This document shows, one piece after another, positions 1-11,916 of a DNA stretch of 64,000 nt. The stretch's first letter is position 1. Each line of letters begins with the position of its first letter. The notes under the pieces are model-generated. The model saw only the letters and a list, made by a program, of their open reading frames with translations, had not been told where the DNA came from and made no database searches. A program made the position numbers and the translations under genes. Source of the stretch: Saxidomus purpurata (lineage: Eukaryota > Mollusca > Bivalvia > Venerida > Veneridae); NCBI GenBank assembly GCA_022818135.1, contig JAFMSR010000034.1, forward strand, positions 248,001-312,000, given 5' to 3'.

Positions 1-743
1 TAGTTCAAAATAGCCTAGTTACTATATATCATTAGGCTATTTTTATCAACCATTCACTGTTTGGGTCCCTGGTACGCTACACTCACCTGTGTCCAAAACG
101 ACCATTTAAAATAAATAAGTTATTATTCAAACATATATCAGTCAATCTTCTGCCTAAGTTGTTAACTTTAGAATCCACTATGTTATACAAGGGTACTTTC
201 TGCTGAAAATTACTCTCTGATAAGCCTCCAAGCTTCACAGCGTAGGGCCAATTAATTAATGACCCTGTGAAATTGATAGCAATAAATTAGGGTTATACTG
301 ACAATGTGGTTTCCCCAATATCATGTCCTGATAATGAAGAATTTATAAATTGTAGAAAGCATAATGTTTCATTCTGTATCTCCTACTTACACTGTGAATG
401 ACATTCCAAAGAAATTTGGACTTTACAGATCATCGTATTTTTTCACAGAAGCAGATCAGTTTGTGTTGAAAATAACTAAAATATCTATAAGTACAGTATA
501 TTTCATGTTTCTATACATGTTATCTACTATATTATCACATGTATTAAAAACTATATTATCATACATGCAAAATTATTGTGCACATAAATTTCTGGTTCAG
601 GTTTTAAAATGTTTACAAATAAATGAAACACAATGTTAATTATGACAGTTCTGATCTTCAAATAAGGAATAAAATATCATTGATTGTATTATGTACACAG
701 TCTTCTAATGCTTATAGGCATGTGGACATATGAAAATCATTGT
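1..743. other. Intergenic, no gene seen
   Basis: AT-rich sequence. A short imperfect hairpin lies at 9-41 (AATAGCCTA / TAGGCTATT). The 91-codon ATG frame at 364-639 has low-complexity AT-driven composition and no splice or domain signal, so I do not call it a gene. Confidence 0.5.
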
Positions 744-1077
744 TTAAAGCTGCTCGCTCTCAGTTACCGTTGAAAAAAATATTTTTCAGAAAAATTGACA
801 TTCTTATTCATAAATATAAAACTTAAGGCTAGAATAAAAAAATAACCAAAAATCTAGGTAGGAATTTGCAGAAATCGATTGAAAAGATCGGTTACACGGC
901 ACCGCTACACTATATGTTTATATTGAAATGTAGCATATTTTTCGAAATTAAGAGATAAACGTGACATGAATTTATACTGGAGCCTTTTTATATCACCATA
1001 TGTTCTAAAATACGTTATTTACATACAGTTTGAAGAACTTTATTTTTTTACCAAAATCTGAGAGCGAGCAGCTTTAA
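744..1077. mobile_element. MITE with TTAA target sites (piggyBac-like)
   Basis: A 16-bp perfect terminal inverted repeat, AGCTGCTCGCTCTCAG at 748-763 and its reverse complement at 1058-1073, is flanked on both sides by TTAA (744-747 and 1074-1077). The interior is non-coding. TTAA target duplication is characteristic of the piggyBac superfamily, so this is probably a non-autonomous derivative; the class is inferred from the target site only. Part of its interior (about 892-930) recurs at about 10226-10262. Confidence 0.75.
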
Positions 1078-1155
1078 ATAACAGGGTTTCTGTTAAATTT
1101 CTGAAAGATTACTTAAAAATTACCAATGTTTATACATGTATATATATTATTTTAG

Positions 1156-1627
1156 GCAAAGATGGCTTATTATGAAGTTTAGAAGATTGTTTAAGTTATT
1201 TCGACTTGATCAAGATGAAAATTCTAATGGGCAAAATTATATCTGGTTACAAGATTTTGTGATTTTTTTAAAATCGAAAGGAGATCATGTGAGAACTTTC
1301 AACATAAAAAGAAAATTTGAAAACTTTAAAGATGGAATTAAGGCATATAATGGAAAACCAGTTCTGTCAGTCTCATCTGTACTAAAATACTGTTTTAAAA
1401 TTTCGGAAAGTTCAAAAGCGTGTGAATACATCACAACAGTAACCGAACAAGAACTATCAGAAGTATCGAGTGCAACTTTAGTTGCATCATCATTTGAACT
1501 TTATAAATTAATAGCTAAAGCAAATTTTCTAAACATTGAAAATGTCTTTGAAAATGTAAAGTTTGAGGAACTCAAAATAGAAACATTAATCAAGGAACAC
1601 AGGGATCACTTCATAATAAAAATGTAG
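1156..1627 (+). CDS. Possible terminal coding exon, unknown protein
   Basis: The frame is open from a TTTTAG acceptor at 1150-1155 to a stop ending at 1627, about 157 codons. Composition is coding-like: charged, balanced, with few repeats of AT-driven residues (for example KGDHVRTFNIKRKFENFKDG). If the acceptor is used, one leading base completes a codon from an upstream exon outside the window. Alternatively translation could start at the ATG at 1172. I do not recognise the family and see no domain, signal peptide or membrane segment. It begins about 80 bp downstream of the TTAA MITE. Confidence 0.4.
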
Positions 1628-2852
1628 TAATTTGTAAGTATTATAAACAAATATATTATATCTCGTAATTCTTGGCAATGTTAAAGCATATTTATATATC
1701 ATAGCTAGCATCTCAGTACCAGTACTTAAAATAACATGAATACATTAGCTTGATACATTTTTTCATAAAGATAAAATGAACTTGTTATACTAAATCATTT
1801 ATCTTAAATGATAATTTACCATTATATAAGTTTCACTTTTTACAGCAGTTGGAGTTAGAAATATACATACATGTATTTATTATTTTTTCTCTTTATCATA
1901 TAAATATCAACATTGCAAGCATTGTACAAAATAAATGATGAAGAAGAGTATCTGTTTTCAATCTTCTAGCAATGAAGATACACTCTAGTGTTGTGGTTAC
2001 AATTGTGATTTATTGATATCAATTACAAGGGGTCGCTGATAATAGCTTTCATGCTGAGATTACAGTTAACGCAGGTGATGCTCAGCCTGAGCAATTCTAC
2101 TACCCTTATATTACATATTGGAATCCTTATGACTAACACATGTGTAAATGACCACTCTATACAGAGTTATAAGAGACGATCACAGATAAATTGATATACA
2201 ATGACATGATTGCACCTTTAAATTACAATCAAAAGTTCAATTATCCTGTTAAAAGTAAAACAATATATATACAAACTGTAAAAGTCACCTTGAAAATCAC
2301 ATAACATGTCGTTTCTTTCTTTAAAAGCAAAGTATAGAATGATTTGTAATTGAATAGCGGTACACAATACTCTAATTACATAATTATCTGCACTAAACAT
2401 ATCAAGTGTTGCACGTCTGCAAATTTGTAGACTGTCGGAATATTTCAAAGCTGTCTTCAAACTTGAAAAGGTGCAATAAATTGGGATCGGAGGTGTCATA
2501 ATTACACCTGTGTGAACCAAATACTCCTTAGAACGTATTCATTAAACGCATGTGTATACTTTATATTGGAATTAAATCGTGGTTGGAGAAACTTTCAAAG
2601 GTAAGCGTTACTTTTTATGCTAAAATATATTTTCCTCTTCTTTATAGCTGGTGTAAATCTTTCACGATAATTATGCAGAACGTCTACTTTCAGTTTCACC
2701 GAAAGTCAACATCTCTTCTTCTCACAAATATCTCGTGAGAAAAAATGAAATACGTAACAGAAAGTTAGTTTGGTTAATTGCAAGAATGAGTCTTTGTATT
2801 TCATCAATAGTTCTTACATAATTCAATTCGATCTTTACTTTTGAATCGTGTT
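1628..2852. other. Non-coding, one possible short 5' exon
   Basis: Mostly AT-rich sequence. At 2550-2600 an ATG frame of 17 codons ends at a good donor (AAG|GTAAGC, donor at 2601). I found no convincing partner exon, so it could be a 5' exon or chance. The minus-strand frame at 2218-2520 has no recognisable content. Confidence 0.3.
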
Positions 2853-2955
2853 CCGGTTAGTATATCACTGTGCTTCGTAATTAATAACTCGGGCCTTCAG
2901 CCTTCGTGATTAGATTACTACGCATCTAAACTCCACACAGAGATATACTAACCGG
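2853..2955. mobile_element. Short foldback element, about 103 bp
   Basis: CCGGTTAGTATATCACTGTG at 2853-2872 is the reverse complement of 2936-2955 with one mismatch in 20. The interior contains ACTACGCATCTAAACTCC, a word that recurs with one change at 10458-10475 inside another inverted-repeat structure, so this is probably a small dispersed family. Confidence 0.6.
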
Positions 2956-3179
2956 TATATTACTCATAAATAACAGTAAATATTAATTTGTAATAGAAGC
3001 AAACATGTACACGTTGCTGAATTATTAATTAGAATTTCTTTATCACGGATACTGTTGCATAGGAGAAGTGGACGTTTATTCCATATTACAAAGGGAACCA
3101 AATTCTTACTTATTTTATAATGTTTACAAATTAATTGTTGTCTCACGCAAATTGAACTGCGCATGTACTTTATACAAAT

Positions 3180-4260
3180 TTCATGTCTTTTTGTGTTTAA
3201 TTACCTCCCTTTCCTGTTCATGTATGAAACTTTTTTTTCACAGTTAAACTGAATATTTAAATTTCACAAAACATATACCTGACAAACTGCTCTTCAGTGA
3301 AAGATATCCTCATGGTGAAACGATGCAACAACTATACATGCATTTATATACTTTTTATATTGTTGTAGCCATAATACCCATCTTGAATAACAACCATAAA
3401 CAATAATTCTGTATTTCGAAATGCATAATAATTAAGTTATAATGGGTATAATTTTTTTCATTTCATATTAAGAACTGGAAGATGACAGTATTGATTATCA
3501 AAATTGTAAAATAATAGAAGTATGTAAAATTTCACAAAAATCTGTATGTTTTAGTGTTGAATTATCTCCCTTTATCTAGTATTAGAGAGGTTTTCACCTT
3601 AAAATTGAAAAAAGAAGATCCTTTTTATTTACTAAACATTCTTTACAAAACGTATGTATTGGTTTTTTATCTCTTTGAAATATTTCTTTGTGCTGAATTG
3701 ATATACTACATAATTATATTTACAAAATAGTCAATAATTTGGTGGCAATTTTAGTGACAAGCTAGAATATCCACCGCTGTCCAGTTCTGTTACATATAAA
3801 AGAGTGAATATTTATTTTGTTATAATATGTAGTTTACTCTTATTTATTCAGTATGTAAAACTAAAATGATATTGTCTATCATTAAAATGGTAAAATAAAA
3901 GAAGTATGTAAAGTTGCCTGAAAAAAATGTGTCTTTTGTATTGAATTATCTCCCTTTTTATCGTATGCGAGACTTAATCTATCCTTAAACAGAATATCAA
4001 AGTTCTTATTTGCTTAACTTAACATTTTACAAAACATATATATCCCAAATTGCTTTTCGTTTCAATTTTCTCCATGTTGAAATGATATCTCATATATACA
4101 CATAATTTTCAACAATTTGGCGGCCATCTTGGCGGCCATTTTGAATAGCGACAATGTACCACAGATTTGGTAACTGCAACATGCAGTTCTGAAATCTAGA
4201 GACTCTAACGAACATTTTGATATATAAAACCCTTTGTTTACAGACATAGACCGGTTGGGT
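3180..4260. repeat. Diverged tandem repeat, three units of about 360-385 bp
   Basis: Three copies are anchored on TTACCTCCCTTT-like words at 3201, 3562 and 3946. Each is followed by similar text (TTTTACAAAACATAT, AATTTGGCGGCCA) and preceded by AGAAGTATGTAAA. The third unit carries GGCGGCCATCTTGGCGGCC at about 4119-4137; the antisense of this motif recurs at 52388-52409. The two overlapping minus-strand frames here lie in repeat sequence and are not called. Confidence 0.6.
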
Positions 4261-6930
4261 GTAAGATAGCACCAGTAATTTGCAGCACTATTAAGTATTG
4301 TATCTTATTCATATGTATTATTATTATTATAGTACATGAATCTATACAAATATGACACAATTTTCAGAAGAAACTAAAAAAAATTCCATTAATTCAACAG
4401 TCTTTATTAAATGTATTAATCTATATTTATATTTTTCAGGAAAACAGATGTTTTACCTGACATATTGGGACAATACCCCTGGTGAACAATGGAGTTATTA
4501 GTTACATCCATTATTACATGGGGAGAAGTCTGTTACTTCAAGTTATGATTCCTGAGTGGTACAGAACAAAAGCAACCCAGTCCTCTAGAATACAATCTGT
4601 TGGATTATTTAAGGTATGTACATGACAACTAAGTGGCATCAAGTATGTAGAAAAACATCCATAGCTGTTAATTATCTACTTATAATATGTTGATTTGTTT
4701 ATCAATTTTCATAGTAACATACCATATGTACCATATCATTTGTTTCAAAGTCCTGAGATGGTGAACTTAATTATATATTTATTTTATTTTATGCTTGCAG
4801 TTATATTCAGGCACACTTATCAAGATGAACATACATTCTTATATTTTGGAGAGCAAAAAATAAGATAACATTTATAAGAATGCATTATGTTGTGATTTTT
4901 AAGATAAAAAGTAATAATTTATACTATATAATCTACTATATGTATAAAAATAACTGTTTTTTGAGTGGAAAGTTTATATGTTCATGACAAATGTATTTAT
5001 AAGCAACCTAGCAATTTAATATTGACATAACTGGTATTGACTATTTGACATATTTCATTGATATTTTGATATTCTATGATGCAGTGGCAACAGATCAGCA
5101 TGTGTATTTATTTATGAATGTGAAATATGGTTCAGTTACAACAACATTGCCAGCTTGCATTCTAAAACCTTAAAAAATCTTACATGTCTATCATGTCAGC
5201 TTAATGTATGTGTTCTGTATTCATTGCAGTACAAGTTCTACAAAGCTTGGTGTTGTTTCCTGTCAGACTAGACTAGTGCAAACAGTCCATCTGAATGGAT
5301 TTTGCTGTGAAAGTCATCAGTAATGAGTTGGCATAATTACTCACTAGAAATCAGGCATAAACACTGACTGACAATATATCTGTTGGAAAAAATGTGATTC
5401 AGCACCATGTCACCTGATTGCTTTTTATTGTGAAAAACATGTGTTTGGTAATTCCAGTTTACAAACAAAAAAAGACCTCTTGATAAAATGGCATAGAACA
5501 GTATAAGGATACATGTATTTAATCAATCTAAATTAATATATAACCATGAGATAATTTGTGTACATTTGTAACTTTGAATTTCTATATAAATGTATATGCA
5601 TATAGACCTATACTGTATACACCTTTTTATTGTTGCAGTGTACTTATCTGGTAATATGTATGTGAATGAGATAATACTTATACTTTGGTGTAATTATCAG
5701 TTTTGTTTTGAAGAATAGAAATTTCCAGTAAACACTACTTTTGTATGATTTGAGACTGATTCCTTTTACATTCAAAGTTGACTACAACTATTTAACACTG
5801 TATAGTGACACTATATTTTACTTTTAACTAATTTATCAGTACACATAATTATTTGAATATTTTATTCTTGTCTAAAAGTGTTGTTTTTCAAAGAAATATA
5901 ATTCACATTTATACACTTTCTGGCTAACCTGAGCATATAGTGCCCATTCCTTGGATTTGTCTTGGTGGACATAGGACTGTGAGAGTTAATATTTAGTTAT
6001 GTGTGTGGTGTGTTGGATTTGTGACCTTGTCATGAAGGGCAATGCTACTCCATGAGCGATATAGGGCCGTCATGGCCGTAATATTTGTGAATTTTGATAT
6101 TTGGTAACCATGGCAGTCATATTTTAGAAAATATTCATGTTAGATGTGTTGCTCAAAGATTTACAAAACTTTACACCTGATCGTTTTTTTTCAGAGCAAA
6201 CTGTACCATTAGTTTAGCTTAAAGTCCCAGGACCATATTGACAAGTAGTTCTCATTTTACCAAGAACGTTGTCTTACCGGTGGAAATGACTTATTTGTAC
6301 AAAAAACATTCATAACTTTACTTTTGAAATCAATGTACATGTAAGAAATATCGAACAGTATTTTTTTCAGTGATATTGCAAAATATAAAAAAGACTTGAA
6401 TACAAAAGAATTGAATGTGTCAACAAAGTTTTAGAGTGAATAGAACATGGTTCTATCACTATTCTATCAGTATATATTGATTTTATAATATCGGTAGATT
6501 CAAAAAGATCCTGGGACTTTAATACAAGCTGTTCAATTGTAGCATTCATAATCAGTTATTAAACAATTTGCTAATAATTGTTTATCATGTTGAAAAATTA
6601 TAACTGGTACATTCGTATATTTTTTTAAATCTAAAACACATGTAAGTCTAATTATCGATATAATTAGTTCTTACATATTAGTGCAGCAGATTAAAATAAC
6701 CTTAAATAAATATTAAAGAGATCATTGTGACTTGTTTTCTCATTACTTGAAATTGGTCCACTATTCCAAAAAGCCTAACGAGTAATATGGCTGGACACAA
6801 AAATATTCATTTCATGTGGACCAATAAACCTCTTACAGAACTGTATTCCTACATCTTGGCTTTTATAAGGCAAATACACCACATTCCCTAGTTACGTGGT
6901 CCATGGGTGCTTCTGTGCGTTCGTGAACGT
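4261..6930. other. Non-coding, possible untranslated exons
   Basis: No sustained reading frame. A block at 4440-4615 is bounded by TTTTTCAG and GTATGT, but all three frames are stopped, so at best it is a UTR or non-coding RNA exon. Further acceptor-like TTGCAG sites occur near 4800, 5230 and 5637. The composition resembles a long 3' UTR or intron. Confidence 0.3.
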
Positions 6931-6989
6931 TATTGAATCATCCATCAAATTCATATAGCACCAAATCTAACCCTAAGAATGCATTTGGT

Positions 6990-7760
6990 ACGGGAAATAA
7001 TCAGATTTCAAAAAAAAAACTCGAAGTGGGTGGGGTAAAAATATCTGTTCTATTTTTATCGATTACAAAATGTAGACACACATTTTGGTATAGACTTACT
7101 CTCCCGAAATTCACGATCCTTCCCAAAGTTGTAGATGGTAAGAAATTTTATATTTACTCGATGCAATATAAAGAAATCCCCAATATATTATATATGCCGA
7201 TTTTAAAGAATTTCCTTACTTAAAGCATAAAATCACTGCATTTTCGAACGCCCGTGCCGAAAAAAAAAGCACGGGGACTCATTTTTTAAAATTTTTATGT
7301 CCTTCTAGGTCTAAAGGTTAAGTAAAAAAAGAATTAAAAAAATTTATCGGTCAATTTTTGTATGGCAAACAATTTAGAATTGTCTACAATTCGTGTTGAT
7401 TTAGAAGTGGGTGGGGTAATTTTAAATGCTTTATTTTTCTTTATGGCGATGATGAATCGGTCGGTAAAGCCTTTACCTCAAAGATACATTTCAACCAGTT
7501 ATACATCTGATAAGCATTATAAAATTTATTGTTTCGAGGAGAGAAAAAAAAAAGAAACTGACATGACTGTTGATTTTTCGATTTTTTTGAAACCTTAAAA
7601 ATTAAGAAAACATACTACATTTATAAACGCCTGTTGCGCGAAATCAAGGACGGTGACCTATCTTTTTCTTTGCAGTTTTTTATTTGGAATTGAATAAGGT
7701 TGAAATATAGCGAGTTTAAAGAAAATTTATCGAGTAGTTTTTTTCCAAGCATACCACCTT
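6990..7760. repeat. Diverged tandem duplication, two units of about 381 bp
   Basis: AAGTGGGTGGGGTAA occurs at 7024 and 7405. The flanking text aligns at the same offset: CGCCCGTGCCG / CGCCTGTTGCG and TCGGTCAATTTTTGTATGGC / TCGAGTAGTTTTTTTCCAAGC. Each unit keeps an open plus-strand frame with a shared LEVGGV motif: 6933-7223 (96 codons) and 7362-7598 (78 codons). No known domain is seen. Confidence 0.55.
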
Positions 7761-9460
7761 AATCTGTTGCTGACTGGTGGTTTCTAAAAGTACATTTACT
7801 AGAATTCACAAGTAAAATCAATTAGAAATCAAGATGATGCTTGTACAGTAGTTGGTATGTTGCTGTAGCAACTTGTCCCCTTTCTAGATCATTTTGACAG
7901 ACAGTATGACAACCCCCTAAGGGGCATTAAAATTTTTTGGCCACCTGCTGATTAATGACCAGTATTGTCATAAAATTGTGCAGTACATGACATTGTACTA
8001 AACCACCATTTCATTGTGTTCTTTTTTTTAACACAGGGTCTTTAATACATTTAATGTTAGGTGTCATTCATTCCCAATATTATTGAGATGAAGACAATGG
8101 TACATATTTATTTTGACTTTTCAAGTTATAAAGTTCAGATTGACCATAATACATGAATGTCAAGAAAGATGCTTACTTTTAGAAATAATGTGAGAAATAA
8201 CTCTTTTTAGCAGACAAAATTGAAAAAACCTTAAAACCACATTGGTATATTAGTAATTATATGTGTCCTTTTAGACAAAAAAATCACTTGACTTAATATA
8301 TAAACAAGAAGTATATGAAATCTGACTTTTTATATGTTTGGCATATGAAATGGTCCTTTCAAAGATTAGTACATACTAGTTCTTGAGCCTACACCAATTT
8401 TATCATGGAAACATGATTATAATTCATTTTTATTTTGTTCCTCTGTTTTATAAAGGTCCTCTTGTTGAAATATGAGACCTCTAAATTCTTATTGTTGCAC
8501 TTTAACAATTATTGATTGCCCCAGGCAGTATTGAAATCCTTCTTATCAGTATGTTATGTAAGATTGCATAACCTTATAAACTACAGTATCACAAAGCAAG
8601 GTAGTGTAGACCCAGATGTTTCTGTCATATAGCACTAAACCAAAGCATATTTGAACCGTGTTATTGAAAAATTAAATCCAACAAAATAATAGCACTATTA
8701 AAAGAAGGGATTGTCACTGTTTTTTTTTGCTGAATCTATCATAAATATGAGAAAGCAGTGGAAATTGTTCTTAATAGCTTATACTTGGCTTTGTTAGCTG
8801 AGACACTGTGTCTTTGTACACATTTTTATCTTAATAATGTTATCATAGTTTTGAATCTTTACTCTGCTGGTAGCAAATAAGTGTGCTTTTCTATGCAAAT
8901 TGGATGATTTTTAGAATATTGACATACTGATATTCTTTATTTGTTGTATAAATAATGCCTATGAGTATGATGAGAATAAGTGTCACAAGCATGCAGTGAT
9001 GAGGGAAGTTCAAAACACCAACATATGAAAACTGCAGGAAAACAGTCAATCCTTGCAGTGTGAAAAATGATGTTTTTTGTAATGGTCCCTCAACCTGTAA
9101 AGAGTCAAGAAGTTGGAAGTTCTGATTTGAAGATTTTGTTGGAACTTACACTTCAGGAAAGATGTTTTATATCAGTAGCTATTATTTGTTAAAATAAAGA
9201 GATTCAAGAAGACATAAATAGAGTAAAACACCCAAACAAACAAAAAAGCTGGAGTAGAAATGAATGATGACAGTAATAATGGAGAAATGTAATATACCTA
9301 CAAAGAACGACTTAGCGTCATTTTTGTACTCATAGATATACATGTAATGCAAGGTTTTGTGTTGATTTGGTGATTCAGTATTATTACGGATAAATGCTGG
9401 AATAATAAACTTCGAGTAATGGAGTTATTAACTTTGGATAACCCGATCAGTTTGTCACAT
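7761..9460. other. Non-coding, no gene seen
   Basis: AT-rich, no long frame. An AATAAA at about 9194 could end a plus-strand transcript, but nothing else supports one. Confidence 0.4.
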
Positions 9461-10070
9461 GCAGTCAAACTTGTGAACAACGGCCGCTCAAGAGAAACCG
9501 TGACCTTTGTTAGGAGGTGTGGGCAGTTGATATAGTTTCATCATAATAAACATTGTTTATCAAGTTTTATTATCACTTAATTGCCAGATAAACTGCGTGT
9601 TTTCAGTTTAATTGTAATAAATCAAACAATTCACTTAACGTGAATGCATAATTAGCTGAAACAAACAATAATTCTTACATCAAATAAACAATCAAGCAAT
9701 TAAAAGAGCTCATTTTCGGTAATTACCGGGCAGTTTTATCGGATTAATTATATGTGTGTGCTTCAGATGTGAAGGTGACAATTAAATTTTAGAACCTCTA
9801 TTAATTATCAAAAGCATCTTTATTTATTGTGCCCGTCGTTTGAGGTGCAAACAACTTTACAAGAAACAAAAGCCAGCTGTTAAAATTTCAGTAGCCGTTC
9901 GCATCACGGTCCCGATTACGGGATGCTTTTTCACTGGCCGCTGACCGCGGACAGCAGGTGGCCGCTGTTCCCAGCCTTTTAAAGAGCAAATTTGGATGGG
10001 GGAAATTCTAACTGGCTGTTGTCGACAGGTGACCGCTAGTTAAAGGTGACCGTTAGCACAAGTTTGACTG
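9461..10070. mobile_element. Non-autonomous DNA element, 610 bp
   Basis: GCAGTCAAACTTGTG at 9461-9475 is perfectly inverted at 10057-10071, and both ends carry GGTCACC/GGCCGC-type subterminal words (AACGGCCGCTC near 9478; TAAAGGTGACCGTTAGCAC near 10041). The interior has no transposase frame. The target-site duplication is unclear, so I do not assign a superfamily. Confidence 0.6.
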
Positions 10071-10225
10071 CATTGTTAAATTAGAATATTGATAAGTTAC
10101 TCATTTTTAATGAAGACATCAAAAAAAGTGTAAAATTTAAGGCAGTTGTATGTAAAGATTTTAATGTTTTAAATAGTTCACTAGAAACACTTGACAATGA
10201 TGCCCAATAGATGAGATACATTTCC

Positions 10226-10262
10226 ACGGCACTGCTACTTTATATGTTTATATTGAAATAAA
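10226..10262. repeat. Fragment related to the 744-1077 MITE interior
   Basis: CACTGCTACTTTATATGTTT near 10230 matches CACCGCTACACTATATGTTT near 900 in the interior of the TTAA MITE. No terminal repeat is present here, so it is a fragment. Confidence 0.45.
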
Positions 10263-10274
10263 CATATAGGGAAA

Positions 10275-10502
10275 AGCCTGTATTTTAATTAACGATAAAA
10301 ATTCAGTACGTTTTTCCAAGGACAACGTGCGGTAAATGACGTAACGACGTGACGTATGCATTTCGCGTTTTAAGGATACTATGAAATAATACTACGCGTT
10401 AGATAAAGTTCCGAATAGTTTTCAAAGAAAGTCGTTTGGATGCGAAAAATACTACGCATCCAAACTCCGGACTATATTTTATTCAACGACAAAATACAGG
10501 GA
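10275..10502. mobile_element. Degenerate inverted-repeat element
   Basis: CCTGTATTTT at about 10276 is inverted as AAAATACAGG at about 10492, with partial extension inward. Inside, TTGGATGCG / CGCATCCAA forms a perfect 9-bp stem (about 10436-10464) next to ACTACGCATCCAAACTCC, shared with the foldback at 2853-2955. Confidence 0.45.
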
Positions 10503-11916
10503 GACATTTATTATTTCTTAATTAAAGCGAAGAAGAATTTAGAACTATAAGCAACTTGCTATATGTTACTTTTTTGTTTCTGATAGTAGGCCAATCGATA
10601 GCCATGAGAGGTACCGGTTTATTGCAGAAATACTTTGCGAGATTCTAAAATCATTCACTTATGTCTTAAATGCGTTTTTGGCATTCAAATGTTTGTAGAT
10701 TATCAGTTAAATCAGGAATGTTATATACTGGATCTATTGTTATGGGAATATTTGCAGTGAGTTCCAGCTAAAGCTAAGTGACTAAGGCGTGTGGCAATAA
10801 AGTGATTACTGGCTGAAGTTATTTAGCTAAGTGTGACACAATATTATTGTTTATACTTTACTGTTTATCATTCTTTATTACATCATAATCACAGTGAAGG
10901 TGCTGAATAATTTCCGCCCATCACCAGTACAGCTCCTCGACCCCCTGTATAGGCCTAGCGTAACTGATCATGATAGTATCTATTTAATTGTAACATTTTA
11001 ATTTATTTAAGATTTTGATGATACTTCAAGTGTATAATACCGAAAATGGAGATATGAAGTGTAAACTGACTTAGAAATTAAACAATTCCGAAATTTGTAA
11101 ATTTAAACATTTTTTTTATTTAATCAAATGTACAAGTGTGACCAGTCATTGTCTTAGTTAGAACATTTCCGAAACGATGGTCACTATTTCGACCGAATGT
11201 ATTGGACGGTAGCCTTGATGTAAACGAGTGGTGAAAGCGTTACTGAATATGCCCTAAAATGGCGAGGAATATATATATGTGCATGCGTAATGTCGTTTTC
11301 TCGTTTCACGCGGCGCATGCGCAAATGTAAATTCACGTTTCACTGATGCGCAGAAGGGAATTCTCGTTTAACGGTTAAACGATTACCACATGGTAAACGA
11401 ACGAAAAACGTTTTTTTTCCCGAAAACGCAGAAGTGAAACGCTGGCGGTACTGTAACTGCAAATTGTACACATCGGTTTGACAGATGAAAAACACAGACG
11501 GGCACGGCAAACCCACCAAGCGCAAAATGTACACAACAATATCACAAACATGTACCACAAAAAGAGCATGGTCACTCAACAATATAATAGTGACGTATGT
11601 ACATAACCAACTTTCAAATGAACGAAACAATGTGCCTACATAACTGTTACATATTTTCTCCTAATATACAGCGAATTGCACAATTACATTATGTTAAATA
11701 CACAGAACTAGTTTCGATGCAAATTTATAAACGTCAAAGGACGTATGCCTTATTCTAACCCTGATACCCGAGAATCAGAAGGACAAGCACTTGCTTAGTA
11801 AACGTTACACATGTTTTGAAGTAATTTAATTTTCCTTCTTTGTTTAAATTGAATCATGTATAATATACAAATAAGATATGAATAAAAGCATTTAAAAATA
11901 CAGTAAAATTCAATAC
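10503..11916. other. Probable intron or flank of the minus-strand glycosyltransferase
   Basis: I searched the minus strand here for the C-terminal half of the glycosyltransferase and found no recognisable exon. The overlapping minus frames at 11340-11630 do not resemble that family. Confidence 0.35.

Noticed and set aside
4440..4615. Candidate coding exon between TTTTTCAG and GTATGT
   Set aside because: All three frames contain stops; kept only as a possible untranslated exon.
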